Positions 33,524-40,284 of a stretch of 64,000 nucleotides of DNA are shown here, one piece after another. Numbering within the stretch: the first letter of the stretch is position 1; each line of letters starts with the position of its first letter. Made by a program: the position numbers and the translations under genes. The notes below the pieces were generated by a model. It searched no databases and was not told the DNA's origin. It saw only the letters and a list, made by a program, of their open reading frames with translations. Source of the DNA: UBA9676 sp035532275 (lineage in GTDB: Bacteria > Actinomycetota > Actinomycetes > Streptosporangiales > Streptosporangiaceae); assembly GCA_035532275.1 (NCBI GenBank), contig DATKRG010000229.1:14661-78660 (forward strand), read 5' to 3'.

Positions 33524-34864
33524 CTAGTCGCCGCCCGGGTCCATCACGGTGGGGATCGCGGGATAGCCGCGCGACATCTGGAGCGCATGGGCGGGCAGTT
33601 CGGCGAGCGCGTCGCGATGCCGCTGCCGTGCCTGCGCCAGCGGTTCCGTGCCGACGATCTCGCCCCGCCTGACCAGCGGCCGCAGCAGTTCCCGGCCATC
33701 GGCGGACGGCTCCGGCGGCACCACGCTGACCCGTTCGGCCACCGCCGTGCCCGTCCCGTCCAGCTGGCGCACGGCCCATTTGCGGCCGCCGCGGCTCGGC
33801 TTGCCGACCGAGTGCTTGGCCACCGGCAGCAGGTGGCCCCCGCCACCGGGGGTGACCGCCCTGGCCACCAGCTTGTACACGAGGGCGGCGGTGGGCGCCC
33901 CGGAGCCGGTGACCAGCGCGGTCCCCACCCCGTACCCGTCCACGGGGGCAGTGGCCAGCGCCGCGATCGAGTGCTCGTCCAGGTCGCCGGTGAGCACGAT
34001 CCGGGTGTCCTGCGCGCCCAGGCTGTCCAGCAGCGCCCGGACCTGCCGTGCCACCACCGGCAGGTCGCCGCTGTCGATGCGGACCGCGCCCAGGCCGGGC
34101 CCGGCCACCTCCACCGCCGTCCGCACCGCCTCGGCGACGTCGAAGGTGTCCACCAGCAAGGTGGTGCCCTTGCCCTGGACGGCCAGCTGGGTGCTGAACG
34201 CCTGCCGCTCACTGTCGTGCACGAGCGTGAACGCGTGCGCGCTGGTGCCGCGGGTCGGCACCCCGTAGTCGCGGCCGGCCCGCAGGTTCGAGGTGGTGGC
34301 GAAGCCGGCGATGTAGGCGGCCCGTGCGCTGGCGACCGCCGCTATCTCATGGGTGCGCCGCGAGCCCATCTCGATCAGCGGCCGCCCGCCGGCCGCCGTC
34401 ACCATCCGGGAGGCGGCCGAGGCGATCGCGCAGTCGTGGTTGAGGACGGACAGCACCAGCGTCTCCAGCACGACCGCCTCGGCGAACGGCGCCTCCACCA
34501 CCAGGATCGGCGAACCGGGGAAGTAGCACTCGCCCTCCGGGTAGCCCCAGATGTCGCCGGCGAAGGCGAACGACTCCAGGTAGCGGGCCGTCGCGTCGTC
34601 CACGACCTGCGTCTGGCGCAGGAAGGCCAGCTCGCCCGGCCCGAACCGGAAGGCAGCCAGCGCGTCCAGCAGCCGCCCGGTGCCGGCGACCACGCCGTAA
34701 CGGCGGCCGTGCGGCAGGTGCCGGGCGAACACCTCGAACACGGCCCGCCGGCTGGCCACGCCGCTGTGCAGCGCCCCGGCCAGCATGGTCAGCTCGTAGT
34801 GGTCGGTGAGCAGCGCCGTGCTGGCGGTCACCGGCCAGTCCGCCGCGTTCAGGTCATCTGCCAC
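33524..34864 (-). CDS. pncB: Nicotinate phosphoribosyltransferase
   Basis: Joins nicotinate and PRPP to form nicotinate mononucleotide, the committed Preiss-Handler step. It has 446 residues from GTG 34864; the frame is open upstream but homology starts near NAADWPVTASTALLTDHYELTM. Motifs: VFEVFARHLPHGRRYGVVAG, IEMGSRRTHE (with the phosphorylated/catalytic histidine), AGFATTSNLRAG, RIDSGDLPVVARQVR and the phosphate-binding GYGVGTALVTGS. Position and sequence match the PncB1 neighbour of clpS in M. tuberculosis. It is divergent from clpS. Confidence 0.92.
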   Translation of the reverse strand: MADDLNAADWPVTASTALLTDHYELTMLAGALHSGVASRRAVFEVFARHLPHGRRYGVVAGTGRLLDALAAFRFGPGELAFLRQTQVVDDATARYLESFAFAGDIWGYPEGECYFPGSPILVVEAPFAEAVVLETLVLSVLNHDCAIASAASRMVTAAGGRPLIEMGSRRTHEIAAVASARAAYIAGFATTSNLRAGRDYGVPTRGTSAHAFTLVHDSERQAFSTQLAVQGKGTTLLVDTFDVAEAVRTAVEVAGPGLGAVRIDSGDLPVVARQVRALLDSLGAQDTRIVLTGDLDEHSIAALATAPVDGYGVGTALVTGSGAPTAALVYKLVARAVTPGGGGHLLPVAKHSVGKPSRGGRKWAVRQLDGTGTAVAERVSVVPPEPSADGRELLRPLVRRGEIVGTEPLAQARQRHRDALAELPAHALQMSRGYPAIPTVMDPGGD

Positions 34865-35013
34865 AAGTGCCAAGACTAGGGACCGCCCGCCCGCTCCGCC
34901 GGTCAGGAGGGTGTGTCCGGCGAACGCCCAACCCAAGATCTGGCGCGGCGGCTGGCCTTCGGATCGCCCTGCCGAGGCCGGTCGGCGGGCTTGGTTCGCG
35001 TGAGGAGCGCTGT

Positions 35014-35040
35014 CCTGGCAGAGTAGAAATCTCTGCCAGG
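35014..35040 (+). promoter_or_regulatory. Inverted repeat abutting the clpS ribosome site
   Basis: CCTGGCAGAG (35014-35023) and CTCTGCCAGG (35031-35040) are a perfect 10-bp inverted repeat with spacer TAGAAAT. The right arm ends directly next to the clpS Shine-Dalgarno GGAGGTG (35041-35047). It could be an operator or a leader hairpin that alters access to the ribosome site. It lies in the divergent pncB/clpS region. Confidence 0.55.
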
Positions 35041-35054
35041 GGAGGTGAAGAGCC

Positions 35055-35345
35055 ATGAGCGTGGCGCCCGCTGAGGTTGAGCGCGAGGAGGCCGGCCTGG
35101 ATGCCGTGCCCGACACGCCGTGGGTGACCATCGTCTGGAACGACCCGATCAACCTCATGTCCTATGTCACCTACGTGTTCCAGAAGGTGTTCGGCTACGC
35201 CAAGCCCAAGGCCGAGAAGCTCATGCTCGACGTCCATCACAAGGGCAGGGCCGTGGTGTCCAACGGCACCCGGGAGTCGATGGAGAAGGACGTCGAGATC
35301 CTGCACGGCTACGGCCTGTGGGCCACGGTGAGCCACGACCGGTGA
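35055..35345 (+). CDS. clpS: ATP-dependent Clp protease adaptor ClpS
   Basis: N-recognin adaptor that hands substrates with N-degrons to ClpC/ClpA-ClpP. It has 96 residues from ATG 35055 with a strong GGGGAGGTGAAG site. Conserved motifs: WVTIVWNDPINLMSYVTYVFQKVFGY (substrate pocket with the D/N residues), KLMLDVHHKGRAVV (chaperone-contact) and ESMEKDVEILHGYGLWATV. A disordered N-terminal tail of about 20 residues precedes it. Its stop overlaps the GTG of the DUF2017 gene, as in other actinobacteria. Confidence 0.95.
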   Translation: MSVAPAEVEREEAGLDAVPDTPWVTIVWNDPINLMSYVTYVFQKVFGYAKPKAEKLMLDVHHKGRAVVSNGTRESMEKDVEILHGYGLWATVSHDR

Positions 35346-36082
35346 GCGGCGGCGCCGGATGGGACTCCCCTGGCGGGGACGCGGCCGCCGGCGGCGTCCC
35401 GGATGAGCTGGATGAGGAGGACGCCACGGGAGCTTTCCGGCGGGCTCGGGGCGGGGTGTCGGCACGCTTCAGCACCCCCCAGGCGGTCATCCTGCGCAAC
35501 CTGGTCAGCCAGCTGGCCGAGCTGATGGAGGACACGGCCGCGGAGCCCGGGCTGGCGGGGCAGGAGCCGCCCTGGCCGGAGCAGGCCGCACAGGAGCCAC
35601 CAGGCCAGGAGCCGCCCGGGCAGGAGCCACCGGGCCAGGAGCAGGCCGGGCCGGGCGAGCAGCCGCCCAGCCTGGAGGACCTGGCCGCGATGCTGGGCGG
35701 TGAGGGCCCTGCGTCCCCGCCGCAGGACCCCGTGCTGGCCCGGCTGCTGCCCGACGCCTACCGCGACGACCCGGAGGCGGCGGGGGAGTTCCGCCGCTAC
35801 ACCGAGCAGAGCCTGCGGTCGGGCAAGGTGGCCGCGGCCCGCACGGTGCTGGCCACACTGCCCGAGCACGGCGGCCGGGTGCGGCTGGGACCCGAGGAGG
35901 CCCAGGCCTGGCTGCGCTCGCTCAACGACCTCCGGCTCGCCATCGGCACCATGCTGGGCATCACCGAGGACTACGAGGATGAGCTGGAGGCGGCCGCCTG
36001 GGCCGACCCTCGTTCGGCATATCTGGAGGCCTACCACTGGCTGGGCTACCTCCAGGACTCCCTGGTGCGCGCACTGTCATGA
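35342..36082 (+). CDS. DUF2017 family protein with QEPPG repeats
   Basis: A 246-residue protein from GTG 35342, overlapping clpS by 4 bases. DUF2017 features: FSTPQAVILRNLVSQLAELM at about residue 40, DPVLARLLPDAYRDDPEAAGEFRRYTEQSLRSGKV, and a C-terminal LNDLRLAIGTMLGITEDYEDEL with AYLEAYHWLGYLQDSLVRAL. Between the first two blocks lies a roughly 45-residue Pro/Glu/Gln/Gly insertion made of repeated QEPPG. The family always neighbours clpS and mec in actinobacteria; its function is unknown. The stop overlaps the start of the JAMM protease gene. Confidence 0.83.
   Translation: MSGGAGWDSPGGDAAAGGVPDELDEEDATGAFRRARGGVSARFSTPQAVILRNLVSQLAELMEDTAAEPGLAGQEPPWPEQAAQEPPGQEPPGQEPPGQEQAGPGEQPPSLEDLAAMLGGEGPASPPQDPVLARLLPDAYRDDPEAAGEFRRYTEQSLRSGKVAAARTVLATLPEHGGRVRLGPEEAQAWLRSLNDLRLAIGTMLGITEDYEDELEAAAWADPRSAYLEAYHWLGYLQDSLVRALS
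35591..35650 (+). repeat. Four imperfect 15-base tandem units
   Basis: Copies of CAGGAGCCACCGGGC-like sequence start at 35591, 35606, 35621 and 35636, encoding QEPPG and variants inside the DUF2017 gene. They form an in-frame, low-complexity insertion likely to differ in length between strains. Confidence 0.75.
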
Positions 36083-36540
36083 CGCCGGTGCAGGCTACGC
36101 TCGCTTCCATGCTCACGATTGCCCCCGAACTGCACGCGAAGATCGTCGCGCACGCGCGGGCTGATCACCCGGACGAGGCATGCGGGGTCGTCGCCGGCCC
36201 GGCCGGCAGTGACCGGCCCGAGCGGTTCATCCCGATGCTCAACGCCCAGCGCTCACCGACCTTCTATGAGTTCGACTCGATGGAGCAGTTCCGGGTCTGG
36301 CGGGAGATGGACGAACGGGACGAGGAGCCGGTCGTCATCTACCACTCGCACACCGCCACGGAGGCCTATCCCTCCCGCACCGACATCTCCTACGCCAGTG
36401 AACCGGGTGCACACTATGTGCTGGTCTCCACCCGGGATCCTGATCAGGCTGAGTTCCGCTCGTTCCGGATCACCGACGGCATCGTGACCGAGGAAGAGGT
36501 CCGGATCGCCGCTGACATGGCGGCCCAGGGACCGGAATGA
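36079..36540 (+). CDS. mec: JAMM/MPN+ zinc metalloprotease, Mec type
   Basis: Zinc hydrolase that releases cysteine from the CysO-cysteine adduct. It has 153 residues from ATG 36079 (4-base overlap with DUF2017); ATG 36109 is an alternative start. The JAMM motif is complete: glutamate in HPDEACGVVAG, then YHSHTATEAYPSRTD giving H-x-H-x7-S-x2-D. VLVSTRDPDQAEFRSFRI matches the mycobacterial Mec (Rv1334). It lies directly before cysO and cysM. Because CysO here has two residues after its GlyGly, this protease may also trim CysO (inference). Confidence 0.9.
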   Translation: MTPVQATLASMLTIAPELHAKIVAHARADHPDEACGVVAGPAGSDRPERFIPMLNAQRSPTFYEFDSMEQFRVWREMDERDEEPVVIYHSHTATEAYPSRTDISYASEPGAHYVLVSTRDPDQAEFRSFRITDGIVTEEEVRIAADMAAQGPE

Positions 36541-36620
36541 TCCCACCGGGCGACCGGTTGGAGTTAGCGAAGAACTGCCCGCACCTGACTTTCTAGACGC
36601 CACACCCAGGAGCAACGTCC

Positions 36621-36899
36621 ATGGCCATCGAGGTCCGTATCCCGACCATCCTGCGCACCTACACCGGTGGCGCCAAGTCGGTCGAGGGTTCCGGTGCCAC
36701 CCTCGCCGAGCTCCTCGGCGATCTTGACTCACGGCACAACGGGCTGCGGGAGCGACTGGTTGACGACGCCGGGCTGCGGCGTTTCGTCAACGTGTATCTC
36801 AACGACGAGGATGTGCGTTTCCTGGGCGGGCTGGAGACGCCGGTCAAGGATGGCGACACGGTGACGGTCCTGCCGGCGGTGGCCGGCGGGCGGCGCTGA
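36621..36899 (+). CDS. cysO: Sulfur-carrier protein CysO with C-terminal GlyGlyArgArg
   Basis: Ubiquitin-fold (ThiS/MoaD-like) sulfur carrier for cysteine synthesis, 92 residues. It matches mycobacterial CysO closely: EVRIPTILRTYTGG, RRFVNVYLNDEDVRFLGGLETPV, DGDTVTVLPAVAGG. The working form needs a C-terminal GlyGly to carry the thiocarboxylate. Here the codons GGC GGG are followed by CGG CGC and the stop TGA, so the chain ends GGRR. Removal of two residues would be required, as in the QbsE/QbsD type of carrier. Mec is upstream and CysM downstream. Confidence 0.92.
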   Translation: MAIEVRIPTILRTYTGGAKSVEGSGATLAELLGDLDSRHNGLRERLVDDAGLRRFVNVYLNDEDVRFLGGLETPVKDGDTVTVLPAVAGGRR

Positions 36900-36947
36900 G
36901 CGGCAGGCCCGGCCGGCGGCGGGCCTGCCCGGGCGACAGGAGCCCCG

Positions 36948-37895
36948 ATGCGGTACGACTCACTGCTTGACTCGGTCGGCGGTACCCCGCTGGTCGGGCT
37001 GCCCCGGCTCTCGCCAGCGCCGGACGTGCGGCTGTGGGCCAAGCTGGAGGACCGCAACCCGACCGGCTCGGTGAAGGACCGGGCGGCCTTCTTCATGATC
37101 GAGCAGGCGGAGAAGGACGGGCTGCTGGCGCCGGGCGTCACCATCTTGGAGCCGACCTCGGGCAACACCGGGATCTCCCTGGCCATGGTCGCCCACCTGC
37201 GGGGCTACAAGATGATCTGCGTGATGCCGGAGAACACCTCGGCCGAGCGCCGGCAGATCCTGGCGATGTACGGGGCGCAGGTCATCTCATCCCCGGCCGC
37301 GGGCGGGTCCAACGAGGCGGTGCGGGTTGCCCGGCTGCTGGCGAAGGCGCACCCCGACTGGGTGATGCTCTACCAGTACGGCAACGAGGCGAACGCCCGT
37401 GCCCACTACCAGACCACCGGCCCCGAGCTGCTCACCGACCTGCCGTCCATCACCCACTTCGTGGCGGGCCTGGGCACCACCGGAACGCTCATGGGGGTCG
37501 GCCGCTACCTGCGCGAGCACGTGCCCGGGGTGGCGATCGTGGCCGCCGAGCCGCGGTACGGCGAGCTGGTCTACGGGCTGCGCAACGTGGACGAGGGCTT
37601 CGTGCCGGAACTGTACGACTCCTCGGTGCTGACCACCCGGTTCTCGGTCGCCGCCGTAGACGCGCTGCGCCGGACCAGGGAGCTGCTCGATGCCGAGGGC
37701 ATCTTCGCCGGCATCTCCACCGGTGGCGCCCTGCACGCCGCGCTGGGGATGGCGGCCAAGGCGCAGGCCGCTGGCGAGCGCGCCGACATCGCTTTCATCG
37801 TCGCCGACGGGGGCTGGAAGTACCTGTCCACCGGCGCCTACTCGGGCACCCTGGAGGAGGCCGAGGCCCGGCTGGAAGGCCAGCTGTGGGCCTGA
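36948..37895 (+). CDS. cysM: CysO-dependent cysteine synthase CysM (O-phosphoserine sulfhydrylase)
   Basis: PLP enzyme that joins O-phosphoserine with thiocarboxylated CysO to form a CysO-cysteine adduct. It has 315 residues from ATG 36948 with AGGAG upstream. The PLP lysine is K43 in NPTGSVKDRAA; PTSGNTGISLAMVA and GTTGTLMG bind the cofactor phosphate. VYGLRNVDEGFVPELYDSS contains the arginine that selects O-phosphoserine in the mycobacterial enzyme (Arg220). The chain ends EGQLWA as in other actinobacterial CysM. It completes the mec-cysO-cysM unit. Confidence 0.94.
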   Translation: MRYDSLLDSVGGTPLVGLPRLSPAPDVRLWAKLEDRNPTGSVKDRAAFFMIEQAEKDGLLAPGVTILEPTSGNTGISLAMVAHLRGYKMICVMPENTSAERRQILAMYGAQVISSPAAGGSNEAVRVARLLAKAHPDWVMLYQYGNEANARAHYQTTGPELLTDLPSITHFVAGLGTTGTLMGVGRYLREHVPGVAIVAAEPRYGELVYGLRNVDEGFVPELYDSSVLTTRFSVAAVDALRRTRELLDAEGIFAGISTGGALHAALGMAAKAQAAGERADIAFIVADGGWKYLSTGAYSGTLEEAEARLEGQLWA

Positions 37896-37998
37896 CGGCA
37901 TTCGGCGAGGAGGCCGAGGTCCGGGACGGCGCTGACCGGCTGGTGGCGCAGAGCCGGCAGATCGCCCGGCTGGGCCGCGGCGCGTAACCTGGTCGACC

Positions 37999-38751
37999 GT
38001 GCGGCTGACGATCATCGGGTGCTCGGGGTCCTTTCCCGGACCGGACAGCCCGGCTTCCTGCTACCTGGTGGAGGCGGACGGCTTCCGGCTCCTGCTCGAC
38101 CTGGGCAATGGCGCGCTCGGCGCGCTGCAGCGGCACGCGCCGCTGGACGGCATCGACGCGGTCTGCCTGAGCCACCTGCATGCCGACCACTGCCTTGACC
38201 TGTGCTCGTTCTGGGTCGCCCGCACCTACCACCCCGAAGGCCCGCGGCCGCGGATCCCGGTGTACGCGCCGGCTGGCACCGCGGCCCGGATGGCGCGCGC
38301 CTACGGCATGGACGAGCACCCCGGGATGGCGCAGGCCTTCGACTTCGTCACGCTGACGCCGGGAAGCCAGCGGATCGGCCCGTTCCTGGTGACCGCGGCA
38401 CACGTCAACCACCCCGTCGAAACGTTTGCCATGCGGCTGGACAACGAGGGCCGCAGCATCGCCTACTCCGCGGACACGGGGGAGTCGGCGGCCCTGGTCA
38501 GGCTGGCCCGGCAGGCCGACCTGCTGCTGTGCGAGGCGTCCTTCCTCGAAGGCCCCGGCCTCCCGCCAGACCTGCACCTGACCGCCCGGCAGGCCGCCGA
38601 GCACGCGGCCCGGGCCGGCGCCGGGCGGCTGATGCTGACGCACCTGGTGCCCTGGAACGACCCGGCCCGGACCCTGGAAGAAGCATGCGGGTCGTCCTTC
38701 GCCGGGCCGATCTCGCTGGCGGCCTCGGGACAGTCTTTGGACCTGGGCTGA
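37999..38751 (+). CDS. Metallo-beta-lactamase-fold hydrolase (Rv1339-like)
   Basis: A 250-residue two-metal hydrolase from GTG 37999. Motifs: MRLTIIGCSGSFPGPDSPASCYLVE at the N-terminus, HLHADHCLDL (about residues 59-66), the later metal histidine in VTAAHVNHPVETFAMRL, the bridging aspartate in AYSADTGES, and the final histidine in LMLTHLVPWNDP. Position and sequence match Rv1339 of M. tuberculosis, reported as an atypical cyclic-AMP phosphodiesterase; the activity here is inferred. In mycobacteria rph follows directly; here a 14.5-kb glycan cluster comes between. Confidence 0.8.
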   Translation: MRLTIIGCSGSFPGPDSPASCYLVEADGFRLLLDLGNGALGALQRHAPLDGIDAVCLSHLHADHCLDLCSFWVARTYHPEGPRPRIPVYAPAGTAARMARAYGMDEHPGMAQAFDFVTLTPGSQRIGPFLVTAAHVNHPVETFAMRLDNEGRSIAYSADTGESAALVRLARQADLLLCEASFLEGPGLPPDLHLTARQAAEHAARAGAGRLMLTHLVPWNDPARTLEEACGSSFAGPISLAASGQSLDLG

Positions 38752-38947
38752 CCACCGGCGCAAACATGGCTTGCGGGAGCGGTATGCTCCCTGCGGGTCA
38801 CGCGCAGTCGCCGGTGTATCCGGAAATGCGCAGGCCCCCGGCGATGGGTGGCGGCCCAAAGGGATTCGTGATGGCAGTCATGTGCCCCTTGACGAACGGG
38901 ACAGCAGCAGCGCCCCGGCGGATCAGCCAGGGTGGGGACCCGCGGTC

Positions 38948-39121
38948 ATGACGGCAGGATCGGCCCGCACGATGCTCTGCACGTGCGGTCACGGCCGTAA
39001 CGCGCACCGTCACTACCGGCGTGGCAGCGACTGTGCACTCTGTGACTGCCGGCGCTGGTCTCCCCATCGCTGGTCGCTGCGCAGCTGGCGGCGCCTTTTC
39101 CGGCAGCGGCCAGTCCGCTGA
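38948..39121 (+). CDS. Very small putative zinc-binding protein
   Basis: A 57-residue ORF from ATG 38948 with a compact Cys/His pattern: LCTCGHGRNAHRHYRRGSDCALCDCRRW. Spacing C-x-C-x-H...H-x-H...C-x2-C-x-C is an ordered metal-binding arrangement that I recognise from other actinobacterial small proteins. The C-terminus is strongly basic (WSLRSWRRLFRQRPVR). It lies alone in the 630-base gap between the MBL gene and the glycan cluster. The frame continues upstream to 38771 without convincing sequence. Function unknown. Confidence 0.55.
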   Translation: MTAGSARTMLCTCGHGRNAHRHYRRGSDCALCDCRRWSPHRWSLRSWRRLFRQRPVR

Positions 39122-39381
39122 CCTGCTGCCATTACGCATCCGATCTAGCTGTTCACGCAACGTGCGCCAGGCTGGGCGGCGCCGCTTCTGGTGGCTGAAA
39201 CCTGTGTTGTTCCTGGAAAGGGACCAAAGACTCCTGCACGCTGTCAGGATTACCGTTAGATTACTTCCGCATAGACGCACAACCACCACCAAGCTAGGAA
39301 AAGGCGAATCAGCCCTGCCCCGCCTCCCGCGGCGAGACCAGGGACACCCCGCTCGCTTCGTCTGCGGTCATGGAGGGGACC
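39122..39381 (+). other. Leader region of the glycan cluster
   Basis: About 260 bases without a gene between the small zinc protein and the first glycosyltransferase. It is clearly richer in A and T than its surroundings (for example around 39236-39300), as expected for a promoter region of the following operon-like series. I could not assign -35/-10 boxes with sensible spacing or any strong inverted repeat. Confidence 0.4.
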
Positions 39382-40284
39382 ATGACGGACCAGACGAGCT
39401 CGAGCGTGCCCGGGTACCGGGTTTCAGTCGTCATCCCGACACTGAACGAAGCCCGCAACCTTCCGCACGTTCTAGCCCGGCTGCCACTCGATGTCCATGA
39501 GGTCATCGTGGTGGACGGCCACTCAGTGGATGACACACTGTCGGTAGCCCGGCAACTACGGTCGGACGTCCGCATAGTGCTGCAGACACGCAAAGGCAAG
39601 GGAAACGCGCTGGCCTGCGGGTTCGAAGCGGCGACCGGTGACATCATCGCCATGGTCGACGCGGACGGCTCAGCGGACCCGGGAGAGATCCCGCGGTTCG
39701 TCAAGGCGCTGATCGACGGTGCTGACTTCGCGAAGGGCACCAGGTTCGGCCCTGGTGGCGGCAGCGACGACATCACCCGTCTGCGTGCCCTGGGCAACCG
39801 GGGGCTCAGCGCGTTTGTCAACCTCTGCTACGGCACCCGCTACACCGACCTGTGCTACGGCTTCAACGCCTTCTGGCGGCGGCACGTGCCGGCGCTGGGC
39901 CTCGATGCCAGTGCCCCGCCCCCGCCCGGGGACGGGCGGCTGTGGGGCGACGGCTTCGAAGTGGAGACGCTGATCCATATCCGCGTCGCCGATGCCGGGC
40001 TGGCGGTGACCGAGGTGCCCAGCTTCGAGCACTCGCGGATTCACGGGGTGAGCAACCTCAGTGCGTTCAGCGATGGCCTGCGGGTCCTGCGGACCATCCT
40101 GGTCGAGCGCCGCCGGTCGCCGTCCCTGGCCCACAGGCGCGCCCTGGCCGCCGGTGCCGCCGGGGGCGACGATGGGGGCGCCCTGACCATGGACGAGGCC
40201 GCCACCTGGCCGGCGCTCGTCATCCAGCCTGTCGGCCAGCAGTGGGCCAGCCCGGAGAACCTGGCTCAGGGGACGGCTGAGTGA
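39382..40284 (+). CDS. Glycosyltransferase family 2, polyprenyl-phosphate mannosyltransferase-like
   Basis: A 300-residue GT-A enzyme from ATG 39382 (GGAGGGG upstream; ATG 39370 is possible). Motifs: VSVVIPTLNEARNLPHVLARL, EVIVVDGHSVDDT, nucleotide-sugar/metal site VDADGSADPGEIP (about residues 91-103), KGTRF and LCYGFNAFWRR. The layout resembles DPM1-like enzymes that charge polyprenyl phosphate with a hexose, but there is no membrane anchor. The C-terminal ~60 residues are unlike the family. It is the first gene of the glycan cluster, and its stop overlaps the next start (GTGA). Confidence 0.83.
   Translation: MTDQTSSSVPGYRVSVVIPTLNEARNLPHVLARLPLDVHEVIVVDGHSVDDTLSVARQLRSDVRIVLQTRKGKGNALACGFEAATGDIIAMVDADGSADPGEIPRFVKALIDGADFAKGTRFGPGGGSDDITRLRALGNRGLSAFVNLCYGTRYTDLCYGFNAFWRRHVPALGLDASAPPPPGDGRLWGDGFEVETLIHIRVADAGLAVTEVPSFEHSRIHGVSNLSAFSDGLRVLRTILVERRRSPSLAHRRALAAGAAGGDDGGALTMDEAATWPALVIQPVGQQWASPENLAQGTAE

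Noticed and set aside
39236..39262. Promoter of the glycan cluster with -35 CTGTCA and -10 TAGATT
   Set aside because: The boxes are only 10 bases apart, too close for a normal sigma-70 promoter.
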